Positions 10,001-18,749 of a DNA stretch of 64,000 bases are shown one piece after another. The notes under the pieces were generated by a model, which did no database searches, was not told where the DNA came from, and saw nothing but the letters and a program-made list of their open reading frames with translations. The number at the start of each line of letters is the position of its first letter. The stretch's first letter is position 1. The translations under genes and the position numbers were made by a program. Source of the DNA: Exilibacterium tricleocarpae (lineage in GTDB: Bacteria > Pseudomonadota > Gammaproteobacteria > Pseudomonadales > Cellvibrionaceae); contig NZ_ML660091.1 in NCBI RefSeq assembly GCF_007004655.1, positions 248,001-312,000 on the forward strand, in the 5' to 3' direction.

Positions 10001-10550
10001 GCGGCATACGGGTACGGTGCTGCATCGCTGCCTGTGTCAGATCACCCGCGAGGGCCTGGCGTTATGGGACTCCGGCCGCCTGGATCGACAGCGACACTTC
10101 TGGCACCAGCAACTGCGTCAATTGGGTATCGACGGCGACGACCTGACCCGCAGCCTCGACAAAATTCAAACCGCCGTGGCCAGCATGCTGGCCGACGCCA
10201 CCGGCCGCTGGCTGCTCGACCCCGATCACAAAGACAGCGCCTGCGAGCTGCCGTTATACCAGACCAGCGCCGACCGCCAGCGGCTGTTCATTATCGACCG
10301 CACATTTATCGACGGCGGCTACCGGTGGATTGTCGACTACAAAAGCAGTGAACCGGCGGCGGGAGAAACGCAGGCCGATTTTATTGCCGCCGCCCTCGAC
10401 ACCTACCGCTCCCAACTCGAGGGCTATGGGGAATTATTTTATCGGGGGCACGCCGAACCGGTACGCCTGGCGCTGTATTTTCCGCTGTTGCAATGTCTGG
10501 CCGAATTACCGCCGTCACAGACGGGTCAAGAAAGCGACCCAAACTATTAG
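7041..10550 (+). CDS. AddA-like UvrD-family helicase with C-terminal nuclease
   Basis: An 1169-residue superfamily 1 helicase. Walker A is APAGSGKT at about residues 31-38, followed by the TxGx-type motif ITFTRKAAAEM. The Walker B box LVDEFQDT lies near 423-430, GDGMQSCYGFRNANV is motif III, and MTIHKSKGLEFDTVIIP is motif V. The C-terminus has a RecB-type nuclease motif, IDRTFIDGGYRWIVDYKSSE near residue 1085-1100. It is the AddA counterpart of the upstream AddB-like gene. The start is a GTG at 7041; the 79-bp spacer holds no strong Shine-Dalgarno. Confidence 0.88.
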   Translation: MSETLLDPATPVDGEARAAALDPRHSFAVVAPAGSGKTGLLTQRVLRLLAHCDHPEEVLCITFTRKAAAEMQHRIVSALVTAAAPPADNADPHQRLTRELALAVLARDRELGWHLLLAPNRLRIHTIDGFARSLTRQLPIASGLGAQPDTLEQPEIAYQTAVAETLNLLESDTPFHTDLQRLLAHLDNNLNAVQSLLIALLRKRDQWLGSVLAARDARAYLEAVLTTVAEETLDAAAAELAPVGAELAALADYAAGQLLATATASPITACQGLDELPAASAEQQPLWTALLELLLTKAGTWRASIDKRSGFPPGVTKAEKAAAKARKQALLALIAELRERPGLLQCLQAVRHLPPHRYAEDQWQLLDSLTRLLPVLVAQLRLVFGQLGATDFVEITQAAGAALGDDEQPSDLALKLDYRIRHILVDEFQDTATPQLTLLRKLMAGWQPGDGRTLFIVGDGMQSCYGFRNANVGIFLDAREHGIGAIPLQSLDLHVNFRSHKTIVDWVNQVFSQALPAQNNINRGAVHYTDSTAFKPDAGGSEVSVWACPDAADRQPEAQRVVQLVAHCLQHFADDNIAILVRNRNHLRDILATLSRAGINWQATDIDPLAGRMAIVDLISLTRAMLDPGDRIAWLAVLRAPWCGLDLADLLALATTDLGALNPPAEGAAYPLLWQQIVHHRAIATLSAGGRQQLDKLCRVLEPAWAGRGRKPLRLWLEGIWLALGGPAALLDDTDLENVPRYFDLLEHHSRPGGLDDWQAFYRAVEQLYAAPGPTADARLQVMTIHKSKGLEFDTVIIPGLDRLPRQDDHELLLWQEYITRSGDKQLLLGPLAATGEDQDPIYRYLRREQSQRAQLESTRLLYVGCTRAIKRLHLVANVTTDDAGDDLKPPPAKSLLAGIWPAVKNQLLTDTPAVSPDTASEVRSDTDREAAQQPDWASRHILRLAPDFNMPPLADTGCLAAYRGRDFDTGEDANLPSPADLLNRAARHTGTVLHRCLCQITREGLALWDSGRLDRQRHFWHQQLRQLGIDGDDLTRSLDKIQTAVASMLADATGRWLLDPDHKDSACELPLYQTSADRQRLFIIDRTFIDGGYRWIVDYKSSEPAAGETQADFIAAALDTYRSQLEGYGELFYRGHAEPVRLALYFPLLQCLAELPPSQTGQESDPNY

Positions 10551-10601
10551 AATTCCAGTAGAATATCGCAAGACCCAAGCCAGCGACGGATTTCGGACCC
10601 C

Positions 10602-11672
10602 ATGACACGAATAGCAGTAGAAGATTTAAATGTAGTCTCCCAGGAAGTTCTGGTGTCGCCCAACGATATCAAACGGGAACTGCCGATCAGCGAAGCCGCA
10701 CGGGAAACCGTCACCGGTGGACGCCAGGTGGTGCGCGACATTCTCGACCGTCGCGACCACCGCCTGATGGTGGTGATCGGGCCCTGCTCGATTCACGATG
10801 TTACCGCCGCCAAGGAGTATGCACGGCGCCTGAAGACCCTGGCCGGCGAAGTGGCCGATACGCTGTTTATCGTGATGCGCGTGTATTTTGAGAAACCCCG
10901 CACGACCGTCGGTTGGAAAGGGCTGATCAACGATCCCCACCTGAACGACTCGTTTAAAATTCAGGAGGGCCTGCATATCGGCCGCCAGTTGCTGCTGGAT
11001 ATCGCCGAGTTGGGCCTGCCGACGGCCACTGAGGCCCTCGACCCTATCTCGCCCCAGTATATGCAGGACCTGATCGCCTGGTCGGCGATCGGCGCGCGCA
11101 CCACCGAATCCCAGACCCATCGGGAGATGGCCAGCGGCCTGTCCTGTGCCGTCGGCTTTAAAAACGGTACCGACGGCAGCCTGACCGTCGCTATCAACGC
11201 GTTGCAGTCGGTTTCCAGCCCACACCGTTTTCTCGGTATTAATAAGGAAGGCCAGGTGGCCATTATTCACACCCGCGGCAACCCCTACGGCCACGTCGTG
11301 CTGCGGGGCGGCAACGGCAAGCCCAACTACGATTCGGTCAGCGTCGCCATGTGCGAGCAACAGCTCGCCGCCGGCGGCGTCGCCAACAATATTATGGTCG
11401 ACTGCAGCCACGCCAATTCCAACAAGAACCATGAATTACAACCGCTGGTGATGGATAACGTGGCCAACCAGATCATCGAGGGCAACCAGTCGATTATCGG
11501 TATCATGGTGGAGAGCCACCTGGGTGCGGGCAACCAGAAGATCACCGAGAACCTGGATGAGTTGCAGTACGGTGTCTCGGTAACCGATGCCTGTATCGGC
11601 TGGGAGCAGACTGAAGACACTCTGCGCAGCATGCACCAGAAGTTAAAGGAAGTTCTACCTAAAAGAGCTTAA
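10602..11672 (+). CDS. 3-deoxy-7-phosphoheptulonate (DAHP) synthase, class I
   Basis: A 356-residue enzyme that condenses phosphoenolpyruvate and erythrose 4-phosphate, the first step of the shikimate pathway. Family signatures are intact: VIGPCSIHD, YFEKPRTTVGWKGLINDP, SAIGARTTESQTHREMASGL, VGFKNGTDG, IMVDCSHANS and IGIMVESHL. Length fits the AroF/AroG/AroH group. The sequence around TEALDPISPQYMQDLIAWS and GNPYGHVVLRGGNGKPNYDS looks most like the Trp-type enzyme of Pseudomonas, but the inhibiting amino acid cannot be read with certainty, so I give no symbol. No attenuator or leader peptide was seen. Confidence 0.93.
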   Translation: MTRIAVEDLNVVSQEVLVSPNDIKRELPISEAARETVTGGRQVVRDILDRRDHRLMVVIGPCSIHDVTAAKEYARRLKTLAGEVADTLFIVMRVYFEKPRTTVGWKGLINDPHLNDSFKIQEGLHIGRQLLLDIAELGLPTATEALDPISPQYMQDLIAWSAIGARTTESQTHREMASGLSCAVGFKNGTDGSLTVAINALQSVSSPHRFLGINKEGQVAIIHTRGNPYGHVVLRGGNGKPNYDSVSVAMCEQQLAAGGVANNIMVDCSHANSNKNHELQPLVMDNVANQIIEGNQSIIGIMVESHLGAGNQKITENLDELQYGVSVTDACIGWEQTEDTLRSMHQKLKEVLPKRA

Positions 11673-11685
11673 TCTATTGAATTCT

Positions 11686-11712
11686 AAAGAAAAGCGGCTT
11701 GTATCAAGCCGC
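11686..11712 (-). terminator. Rho-independent terminator overlapping the glutaredoxin stop codon
   Basis: On the minus strand the perfect 8-bp stem GCGGCTTG / CAAGCCGC (11705-11712 and 11694-11701) has loop ATA and is followed by TTTTCTTT-like sequence. The stop codon (11704-11706) lies in the loop and stem, so the hairpin begins inside the coding sequence. Confidence 0.75.
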
Positions 11713-11940
11713 TGAAAGATGCTCGCGCAGATCGGTGAAGCCACCGATATAAGTCTGCCCGTGGAATATCTGGGGCACTGTCTTCACCTCCCGTCCAATG
11801 GTCGTCGCCAGGTCTTCCCGGCTGATTCCCGCTTTGTGGATATCGACGTAACGGTAAGGCAACTGCCGTTGATCCAATATCGCCTGGGCCTGGACGCAAA
11901 AACCACAGCCCTGGCGGCCGAAAATGGTGTATTGAGCCAT
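11704..11940 (-). CDS. Glutaredoxin, GrxA type
   Basis: A 78-residue protein with a thioredoxin fold. The active site is CGFC at about residues 9-12, against CPYC in E. coli Grx1. KTVPQIFHGQTYIGGFTDL carries the cis-Pro (TVP) and glutathione-binding GG. It would reduce disulfides or glutathione mixed disulfides at the expense of glutathione. The frame runs 8 codons further upstream, but the ATG at 11940 has GGAGGAAAGT directly before it. It is a single gene convergent with the DAHP synthase. Confidence 0.9.
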   Translation of the reverse strand: MAQYTIFGRQGCGFCVQAQAILDQRQLPYRYVDIHKAGISREDLATTIGREVKTVPQIFHGQTYIGGFTDLREHLSAA

Positions 11941-12208
11941 ACTTTCCTCCGTTGTCAGAGGCACTTTTCCGCGGGGAAAAATGCGGGTTTAGTGGGCGGA
12001 TGTCCAACATGATACCGGACGGCCCACAGTCGGCAGGGGCTGGTTTGACGGGTACAAAGTCATTTCACCCAACCACTGCCTAACGAACAGGGCGAGTATA
12101 GTGAGCACAAATAAATTGTTGTAGTTAATTAATTCTATTCAATCGATAGTTAGACTTGATATTAAAATCACGGCATGCCGGCCCGGTTAGGCAGAGCGGA
12201 CCGCGCCA

Positions 12209-12796
12209 CTATTGGTAGTAAGCCTGTGAACGATCGGAGTGGTCGGTGATATCGCGCACGCCCTGTAGTTCGGGAATCTGCTCCGTCAGGGTTTTCTCCA
12301 CGCCGTCTTTCAGGGTCAAGTCCACGGCGCTGCATCCCTGGCAGCCGCCGCCGAATTTTAAAATCGCATACTGATCTTCGGTCACTTCCATCAAACTCAC
12401 CATCCCGCCATGGGCGGCGAGGCCGGGGTTGATTTCGTTGTAGAGCAGATAGTTGATTTTATCTTCGATGGGGCTGTCATCGGTGATCTTCGGCATTTTC
12501 GAGTTGGGTGCGCGAATGGTCAACTGGCCGCCCATGCGATCGGGAGAATAGTCGACTTTAGCCTCCTCCAGGAAGGGTATGCTGCGCTGCTCGAAGTAGG
12601 CGTCAAAACCCTTCAGCGCCATCTTTTCATCGTCTTCCTGTTCTTCACCGGGCCGGCAGTAGGCGATACAGGTTTCCGCCTGGGGCGTGCCGGGATTGGC
12701 GACAAACATGCGAATCGAGATGCCCTCACTGTCCTGTTTTTCCAGCAGCTCGAGCAGATATTCCTGGGCGGATTCGGTAATCGTTACGTTAACCAT
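12209..12796 (-). CDS. nfuA: Fe/S biogenesis protein NfuA
   Basis: A 195-residue iron-sulfur carrier. The N-terminal part (about 1-95) is the degenerate A-type scaffold domain ([16 protein letters not shown]). The C-terminal Nfu domain has GGCQGC at about residues 148-153, which gives the CxxC that binds a 4Fe-4S cluster between two subunits. Length matches E. coli NfuA (191). A 25-bp inverted repeat matching the IscR type 1 operator lies upstream at 12824-12848, so expression is probably controlled by Fe-S status. Confidence 0.95.
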   Translation of the reverse strand: MVNVTITESAQEYLLELLEKQDSEGISIRMFVANPGTPQAETCIAYCRPGEEQEDDEKMALKGFDAYFEQRSIPFLEEAKVDYSPDRMGGQLTIRAPNSKMPKITDDSPIEDKINYLLYNEINPGLAAHGGMVSLMEVTEDQYAILKFGGGCQGCSAVDLTLKDGVEKTLTEQIPELQGVRDITDHSDRSQAYYQ

Positions 12797-12823
12797 AGAC
12801 CTTATTACCTGGATTAGGACCTC

Positions 12824-12848
12824 ATACCTGATAAATTTACTCAGGTAT
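12824..12848 (-). promoter_or_regulatory. IscR type 1-like operator upstream of nfuA
   Basis: ATACCTGA, nine bases, then TCAGGTAT: a perfect 8-bp inverted repeat of total length 25. This is the size and outer sequence of the IscR type 1 site (ATA..TGA....TCA..TAT). It sits 28 bp before the nfuA start. Confidence 0.65.
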
Positions 12849-12941
12849 TCTAAGGTAAATTAAGACGAGAAAAAACCGGAAGCATTTCAGGGTTGTTACC
12901 GGCGGCACACAAAGGCCCGATTTCTGCTAAACTGCGCCGCC

Positions 12942-12969
12942 TTACAAGATCAAAATATTTTGATATAGG
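12942..12969 (+). promoter_or_regulatory. Candidate metH promoter with embedded 16-bp palindrome
   Basis: TTACAA (12942-12947) and TATAGG (12964-12969) are 16 bp apart. The spacer holds the perfect palindrome ATCAAAATATTTTGAT (12949-12964). The start codon follows at 12977 with no Shine-Dalgarno, so a leader would be very short if this promoter is used. Confidence 0.35.
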
Positions 12970-12976
12970 TTAACCA

Positions 12977-15900
12977 ATGACAGAGAGAGCCGCCCGCATT
13001 CAGGCCCTGCAACAGGCCATCGAAGCCCGCATACTGATACTCGACGGGGCCATGGGCACCATGATTCAAGCCCACAAGCTACAGGAAGCCGATTATCGCG
13101 GCGAGCGCTTCGCGGATTTCCATCTCGATATTGCCGGCAATAACGACCTGCTCTCCCTCACCCAGCCGGCGATTATCCGCGATATCCATACGGCTTACTT
13201 AAATGCCGGCGCCGATATTATCGAAACCAATACGTTCAATAGCACCCGCATCTCCCAGGCCGACTATGAAATGGAAGACCTGGCCCACGAGATCAATCTG
13301 GCCTCGGCGCGGCTGGCGCGCGAAGCTGCCGATGCCATGACCGCGGCGACCCCGGACAAACCCCGCTTTGTCGCCGGCGTGCTGGGGCCGACCAGTCGCA
13401 CTTGCTCCATCTCCCCCGACGTCAATGACCCCGGCGCCCGCAACGTCACTTTCGACGAACTGGTGGAGAATTACCTGGAGTCCACAGAAGCCCTGGTGAG
13501 CGGCGGCGCCGATATCATTCTGGTGGAGACGGTGTTCGACACGCTCAATGCCAAGGCGGCGCTCTACGCGGTGCAGACCTACTTCGAGCGGGCGGCATCG
13601 GCGCTGCCAATCATGATCTCCGGCACCATCACCGATGCCTCCGGCCGCACCCTGTCGGGCCAGACCACCGAGGCATTTTACAATTCCCTGGCCCATGTCA
13701 AACCCCTGTCGATCGGCCTGAACTGCGCCCTCGGTGCGAAAGAACTGCGCCCCTATGTACAGGAGATGTCGCGGATCGCGAATTGCTATGTCTCCGCCCA
13801 CCCCAACGCGGGTCTGCCCAACGAGTTCGGTGAATACGATGAAACGCCGGCGGAAATGGTAGCGGTGGTGGCGGAGTTCGCCGCCAGCGGCTTTGTCAAT
13901 ATTATCGGCGGCTGCTGCGGCACCACGCCCGACCATATCCGGGCCATCGCCGATGCCATGGCCGAGCATCGCCCCCGGCAGGTGCCCGAGATCGCGCCCG
14001 CCTGCCGTCTGGCCGGCCTCGAACCGTTTACCATCGACGCCGACTCGCTGTTCGTCAATATCGGCGAACGCTGCAATGTCACCGGCTCGGCCCGCTTTAA
14101 GCGGCTGATCAAGGAGGAGGACTACGACACCGCCCTGGAAGTGGCCCTGGAACAGGTGGAAAACGGCGCCCAGGTTATCGATATCAATATGGACGAGGGT
14201 ATGCTCGACGCCGAGGCGGCGATGGTGCGCTTTTGCAACCTGATCGCCGCCGAGCCGGATATCGCGCGGGTGCCGGTGATGGTGGACTCTTCCAAGTGGG
14301 AGGTGATCGAGGCGGGGCTCAAATGCATCCAGGGTAAGCCCATCGTCAACTCGATCAGCCTCAAGGAAGGCGAGGCGGACTTTATCGACAAAGCCCGCCG
14401 CTGCGCCCGCTATGGCGCGGCGGTGGTGATCATGGCCTTCGACGAACAGGGCCAGGCCGATACCCGCGAGCGCAAAATAGAAATCTGCCGGCGCTCCTAC
14501 GACGTGCTGGTCAATAAGGTCGGCTTTGCCCCTCAGGACATTATCTTCGACCCCAATATCTTCGCTGTTGCCACGGGCATCGACGAGCACAACAACTATG
14601 CCGTCGACTTTATCGAGGCCACTCGCTGGATTCGTCAAAATCTGCCTCACGCGGGGGTGTCCGGCGGCGTCAGTAATGTCTCCTTTTCCTTCCGCGGCAA
14701 TAACCCGGTACGTGAGGCGATTCACTCGGTATTCCTCTACCACGCGATCAAGGCCGGCCTTAACCTGGGTATCGTCAATGCCGGTCAATTGGCCGTCTAC
14801 GATGACCTGCCCGCCGAGCTGCGCGACCGGGTCGAGGACGTCGTTCTCAACCGCAGTGATGAGGGCACCGAAGCCCTGTTGGCTGTCGCCGAAAAATACC
14901 GCGGCGACGGCAGCGGCGGCGAGAAGAAAGAAGACCTGGCATGGCGCGCCTGGCCGGTGGCAAAACGGCTGGAACATGCGCTGGTCAAGGGTATCTCCAC
15001 GTTTATCGAAGAAGATACCGAACTGGCCCGATGTGAGAGTGCCCGGCCGCTGGATGTGATTGAAGGTCCGCTGATGGACGGTATGAACGTGGTGGGCGAT
15101 CTGTTTGGGGCCGGTAAAATGTTTCTGCCCCAGGTCGTCAAATCGGCGCGGGTGATGAAGCAGTCGGTGGCTTACCTGCAACCTTATATCGAGGCGGAAA
15201 AAGATGCCAAAGCCGCCTCCAACGGCAAAATCCTGATGGCTACGGTGAAAGGTGATGTTCACGATATCGGCAAGAATATCGTCGGGGTGGTGCTCCAGTG
15301 CAACAACTTCGAGGTGGTGGACCTCGGGGTTATGGTGCCGGGCGAGAAGATTCTCGACGTGGCGCAGCGTGAAAACTGCGACATTATCGGTCTGTCGGGG
15401 TTGATCACCCCGTCGCTGGACGAAATGGTCAGTGTGGCCAAGGATATGCAGCGCCAGGGCATCGACAAACCTTTGTTGATCGGCGGGGCCACCACCTCGA
15501 AGGCCCACACGGCGGTCAAAATCGATCCGCACTTCGACTGCAATCAGGTGGTCTATGTCGCCGATGCCTCGCGCGCCGTGGGGGTCGCCTCCACGCTGAT
15601 GTCTGCCGAGCAGCGCGGTGATTTTGTCAACCGGGTGCGGCAGGAGTACGACCAGGTGCGCGAGCGCAACGCCAACCGCAAACCCCGGGGCACGGTGTTG
15701 CCCTATGCCGAGGCGGTCAAGGACGGCTGGCAGACCGACTGGGCCGGGTATACGCCGCCGGTGCCTGAATTTACCGGGGTGAAGGTGTTCGAAGACTATC
15801 CCTTGGAAACCCTGGTAGAGACCATCGACTGGACACCTTTCTTTATTTCCTGGGACCTGGCGGGCAAGTACCCGCGGATTTTCGATGACAAGGTAGTCGG

Positions 15901-16681
15901 GGAAGCGGCTCGCAATCTGTTCGATGATGCCCAGGCGATGCTGCGCAAGCTGGTCGACGAAAAGCTGTTGCAGGCCCGCGCGGTGATAGGTTTCTGGCCC
16001 GCCAACCGCGTCGATGGTGATGATATTGATGTCTATACCGATGAGACCCGCAGCAGCACCCTCGCCGCCCTTCACCAGATTCGCCAGCAGGCCCACAAGC
16101 CCGGCAACACCCAGCCTCACTACTCGCTGGCAGACTTCGTCGCCCCCCGGGACAGCGGTCGCGCGGACTATATCGGCGGTTTTGTGGTGACTGCCGGACT
16201 GGGTGCCGAGGCGTTGGCGAGCGACTATGAACGCGCCGGCGATGACTACAACAGCATTATGGTCAAGGCACTTGCGGACCGTCTGGCAGAGTCTTTCGCC
16301 GAGCATATGCATCGGCGGGTGCGACGCGAGTTCTGGGGCTATGCACGCGATGAAGCGCTGTCGAACGAAGAACTTATCAAGGAGCGTTACGCCGGTATCC
16401 GCCCCGCTCCTGGTTACCCCGCCTGCCCCGACCACACCGAAAAAGCGACCTTGTTCAAGCTGCTTGACGCTGAGGCCCACTGCGGTGTCAGCCTGACCGA
16501 GCATTTCGCCATGTTGCCGGCGGCGGCGGTCAGCGGCTGGTATTTCTCCCATCCTGAGGCGCGTTATTTTGCTACCGGTAAGATTGAGAAGGACCAGGTC
16601 GAATCCCTGGCCCGGCGCAAGGGCTGGAGCCTGTCAAAGATGGAGCGCTGGCTGCAGCCGGTGTTGAATTATGACACTTGA
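12977..16681 (+). CDS. metH: Cobalamin-dependent methionine synthase MetH
   Basis: A 1234-residue enzyme that transfers a methyl group from 5-methyltetrahydrofolate to homocysteine through B12. Four modules are in the usual order. The homocysteine-binding domain has GGCCGTT, with the zinc Cys pair near residues 310-311. The pterin domain starts near 350 ([13 protein letters not shown]). The B12 domain has DVHDIGKN, with the cobalt-ligand His near 760. The C-terminal AdoMet-activation domain has [15 protein letters not shown] near 1135-1149. Length is close to E. coli MetH (1227). No cobalamin riboswitch was found upstream. Confidence 0.97.
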   Translation: MTERAARIQALQQAIEARILILDGAMGTMIQAHKLQEADYRGERFADFHLDIAGNNDLLSLTQPAIIRDIHTAYLNAGADIIETNTFNSTRISQADYEMEDLAHEINLASARLAREAADAMTAATPDKPRFVAGVLGPTSRTCSISPDVNDPGARNVTFDELVENYLESTEALVSGGADIILVETVFDTLNAKAALYAVQTYFERAASALPIMISGTITDASGRTLSGQTTEAFYNSLAHVKPLSIGLNCALGAKELRPYVQEMSRIANCYVSAHPNAGLPNEFGEYDETPAEMVAVVAEFAASGFVNIIGGCCGTTPDHIRAIADAMAEHRPRQVPEIAPACRLAGLEPFTIDADSLFVNIGERCNVTGSARFKRLIKEEDYDTALEVALEQVENGAQVIDINMDEGMLDAEAAMVRFCNLIAAEPDIARVPVMVDSSKWEVIEAGLKCIQGKPIVNSISLKEGEADFIDKARRCARYGAAVVIMAFDEQGQADTRERKIEICRRSYDVLVNKVGFAPQDIIFDPNIFAVATGIDEHNNYAVDFIEATRWIRQNLPHAGVSGGVSNVSFSFRGNNPVREAIHSVFLYHAIKAGLNLGIVNAGQLAVYDDLPAELRDRVEDVVLNRSDEGTEALLAVAEKYRGDGSGGEKKEDLAWRAWPVAKRLEHALVKGISTFIEEDTELARCESARPLDVIEGPLMDGMNVVGDLFGAGKMFLPQVVKSARVMKQSVAYLQPYIEAEKDAKAASNGKILMATVKGDVHDIGKNIVGVVLQCNNFEVVDLGVMVPGEKILDVAQRENCDIIGLSGLITPSLDEMVSVAKDMQRQGIDKPLLIGGATTSKAHTAVKIDPHFDCNQVVYVADASRAVGVASTLMSAEQRGDFVNRVRQEYDQVRERNANRKPRGTVLPYAEAVKDGWQTDWAGYTPPVPEFTGVKVFEDYPLETLVETIDWTPFFISWDLAGKYPRIFDDKVVGEAARNLFDDAQAMLRKLVDEKLLQARAVIGFWPANRVDGDDIDVYTDETRSSTLAALHQIRQQAHKPGNTQPHYSLADFVAPRDSGRADYIGGFVVTAGLGAEALASDYERAGDDYNSIMVKALADRLAESFAEHMHRRVRREFWGYARDEALSNEELIKERYAGIRPAPGYPACPDHTEKATLFKLLDAEAHCGVSLTEHFAMLPAAAVSGWYFSHPEARYFATGKIEKDQVESLARRKGWSLSKMERWLQPVLNYDT

Positions 16682-17056
16682 ACGACCTAATGAAAAAAGT
16701 GCCATATCTAAATCGGAGTTAGGAGTATTGTTATTTTTGTGGTGGCACCGCTCCCAGCGGCACGATGATGCCACTCCCCTTTCTAGGGGCACCACTTACA
16801 GCGGCACAATACGGGGACGTAACTTCAGTTGCGTCCCCTTAGAATGGTGCCACTCCCCTCCCTCAAAGCCACCCGTTCAGCGCACTGCTATTTCCTTTTA
16901 TTTCTCAAATAAGGAAGATCGGTAGGCGGGATCGTAGTAAACGGATAGTGGTGCCTTCGTTCACTGGGAGTGGTCCCTCTCGAGGGGGACGCAACTGAAG
17001 TTACGTCCCCGCACCGTGCCGCCGGAGGAGGCGCCGTTTGAGAGGGGTGTGGTCCC
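16682..17056. repeat. Palindromic repeat region (REPIN-like)
   Basis: Two 26-bp elements, 16813-16838 and 16985-17010, are exact reverse complements of each other and lie 146 bp apart. Each is itself an imperfect palindrome with outer arms GGGGACG and CGTCCCC. Flanking words also recur: GTGCCACTCCCC-like at 16769 and 16848, and CCCTCAAAGCC at 16860 and 17053. The arrangement resembles a REP doublet. No transposase gene lies in the window. Confidence 0.6.
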
Positions 17057-17467
17057 TCAAAGCCCAGCCCCCGCCCGGCGGCTGACGGCTTTACACTCCC
17101 CCTTGATCCGCGCCTCGCCGAGGGCGATATCCTTATCAATCAGAAAATATCCATGCCGGCAAAACCCGGAATCGGCCAACTGCGTCTCCATCCAGGCCAC
17201 CACCTGTTCCTCAAAACGCTGCCGATCCTTGCGACTGCCGCGCGCCCCGTCACGGTTTGCGTCCACCCCGCTCTGACGCAGGACCGGACCCACATCATTG
17301 CGGCTGGCACCCCGCTTGCGCAGTGTGTAAGTAAACTGCTGTAAACCCTGGTCCGTGACCTCGGTATAAAACCGCTCGTCCATATCCTCACCAGGTGCCT
17401 CCTGCAGGTTCGAACAGGCCGCCACCATCAGCACAGTGGCGGCTACCGCCAGGGCTTTACAATACAT
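17057..17467 (-). CDS. Putative lipoprotein
   Basis: A 136-residue protein. The N-terminus MYCKALAVAATVLMVAACSN is a lipoprotein signal with lipobox VAAC, so the mature protein would start at Cys18. The rest is hydrophilic, with no domain I recognise; Cys near residues 95 and 130 might pair. The ATG at 17467 has AGAGGAAAA just upstream, which rules out the 58 extra codons the open frame would allow. It lies beside the palindromic repeat region. Confidence 0.75.
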   Translation of the reverse strand: MYCKALAVAATVLMVAACSNLQEAPGEDMDERFYTEVTDQGLQQFTYTLRKRGASRNDVGPVLRQSGVDANRDGARGSRKDRQRFEEQVVAWMETQLADSGFCRHGYFLIDKDIALGEARIKGECKAVSRRAGAGL

Positions 17468-17726
17468 CCGCTTTTCCTCTTTATCGTTCTCACTCAACCG
17501 ACAACCCGACTCGACCCGCTTACATAGCGCTGACCGACACCTGGCTGACAAACACCGACATCTTCCCGCGTTCAGGCAATCGGCGCTGATACAGTGTGAT
17601 ACTTCCACCGGAACCCTTTCAAATAATGAAAAAAGCGCCAATCCTCCCGGCTTTCAACTTGCCGCTGTTTGGTGCATCATACCCTCGCCCTACCCGGTTG
17701 GGCCCCATGACTTTCGGAGGGACACT

Positions 17727-17945
17727 ATGAGCGACAGCGATATCGACGAAAAACCGAGCTTTTTCCAAATCGTGTTATCCACCATCGCCGCTGCCTTCGG
17801 TGTACAAAGCGACAAAAATCGCCAGCGGGACTTTAAACACGGCAGCGTGCTGCCCTACATTGTTGCCGGCATTATCTTCACCGTCGGGTTTGTGCTGGCG
17901 GTTGTCCTGGTGGTCCAGGTGGTACTCAGCGGCGCCGGCAAGTAA
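17727..17945 (+). CDS. DUF2970 family membrane protein
   Basis: A 72-residue protein. The N-terminal segment PSFFQIVLSTIAAAFGVQSD and the following RQRDFKHGS are typical of DUF2970 proteins. A single strong membrane helix (about residues 43-68) ends the protein. Function is unknown. The ATG at 17727 follows CGGAGGG at a normal distance; a longer upstream frame is not supported. Confidence 0.9.
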   Translation: MSDSDIDEKPSFFQIVLSTIAAAFGVQSDKNRQRDFKHGSVLPYIVAGIIFTVGFVLAVVLVVQVVLSGAGK

Positions 17946-17987
17946 TTCTGCGGCTATCTCCATCGCCACCAGATTCAGAAAACCACT

Positions 17988-18035
17988 TTGTAGATCGGGC
18001 AGCTATATTACTTGAAATCATTGCCCGGTCTACAA
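17988..18035. repeat. Long inverted repeat between convergent genes
   Basis: TTGTAGATCGGGCA (17988-18001) and TGCCCGGTCTACAA (18022-18035) pair over 14 bp with one A/G mismatch around a 20-base loop. It lies between the DUF2970 gene and the MarR gene. There is no T-run, so it may be a REP-like repeat rather than a classical terminator. Confidence 0.5.
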
Positions 18036-18072
18036 TAATCTCGGAAGCACCGATCTTATCGACTTAACCCGT

Positions 18073-18552
18073 TTATATCCGCCGCCATAACGTGGTGGTA
18101 TCCAAACCGCCGGCGCGCAGCATCTTCTGGATATTACCCTTTAAACCGCGGTATTCCGTACTTGGCAAATGCTCTAAAAACCGCCGCTGGTGGGCGTTGG
18201 CAGAATCGTTCAGTGTGTGAATCAGGCGGCTGCCCCGCTCGGTCAACAGCAGCCGTATGGAGCGTCGATCGAGGCCGTCGTGCTGGCGCTGCACCAGCCC
18301 CTTTTTCTCCAGGCGATCGACCAACCGGGTAATCGCCGATCGGTCGATACCGATATTCGCAGCCACCTGCGCGGGCGTGGTAGCAAGTCGGTGATACAAC
18401 ACATTGAGTACCATCCACTGGGGCCAGGTCACATCGTGCTGCTGCAGGGACTCATTAAAGTGCTCCTGCATCAGGCTGGCCAGACGTGAAATCCAGTAGG
18501 TGAAACTATTGTGCAGATGAAATTCTTTGTCCGCTTGCTTGCCGCTTACCAT
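18073..18552 (-). CDS. MarR family transcriptional regulator
   Basis: A 159-residue protein. Residues about 45-115 form the winged helix: TWPQWMVLNVLYHR, then TTPAQVAANIGIDRSAITRL as recognition helix region, then LEKKGLVQRQHDGLDRRSIR as the wing with the conserved DxRxxR. It is a dimeric repressor, often of stress or efflux genes. A near-palindrome at 18601-18614, 49 bp upstream of its start, is probably its own operator. Confidence 0.9.
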   Translation of the reverse strand: MVSGKQADKEFHLHNSFTYWISRLASLMQEHFNESLQQHDVTWPQWMVLNVLYHRLATTPAQVAANIGIDRSAITRLVDRLEKKGLVQRQHDGLDRRSIRLLLTERGSRLIHTLNDSANAHQRRFLEHLPSTEYRGLKGNIQKMLRAGGLDTTTLWRRI

Positions 18553-18600
18553 AGAAGATGAGCCCTTGAAGTCGCGCTAACAGAATAGCCTGGCAAATTA

Positions 18601-18614
18601 GTTGACTAGGCAAC
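18601..18614. promoter_or_regulatory. Probable MarR operator
   Basis: GTTGACTAGGCAAC is a near-perfect inverted repeat around CTAG (12 of 14 positions symmetric). It resembles TTGCCTAGGCAA-type sites of MarR proteins and lies upstream of the marR-type gene. Confidence 0.5.
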
Positions 18615-18749
18615 ACATGTCAAGCCCTACAGCCGCTGCCGTCAGCCGGACCGGATCGGGTCGCCGATATCAGTGTGGGTACAAAGAATAAAGCGGGTAG
18701 CTAGGCTACCCGCGAGGAATGGCCGAAATAATTATCAGGTATCAGGACG

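Noticed and set aside
12797-12976. Cobalamin riboswitch or MetR/MetJ sites before metH
   Set aside because: No B12-box or matching repeats were found; a TGAA-N4-TTCC word does not fit the MetR site.
13199-16552. Very long minus-strand open frame (1117 codons) opposite metH
   Set aside because: It is an antisense shadow of the GC-rich metH gene: His/Gly/Asp-rich, no conserved motif, and metH is certain.
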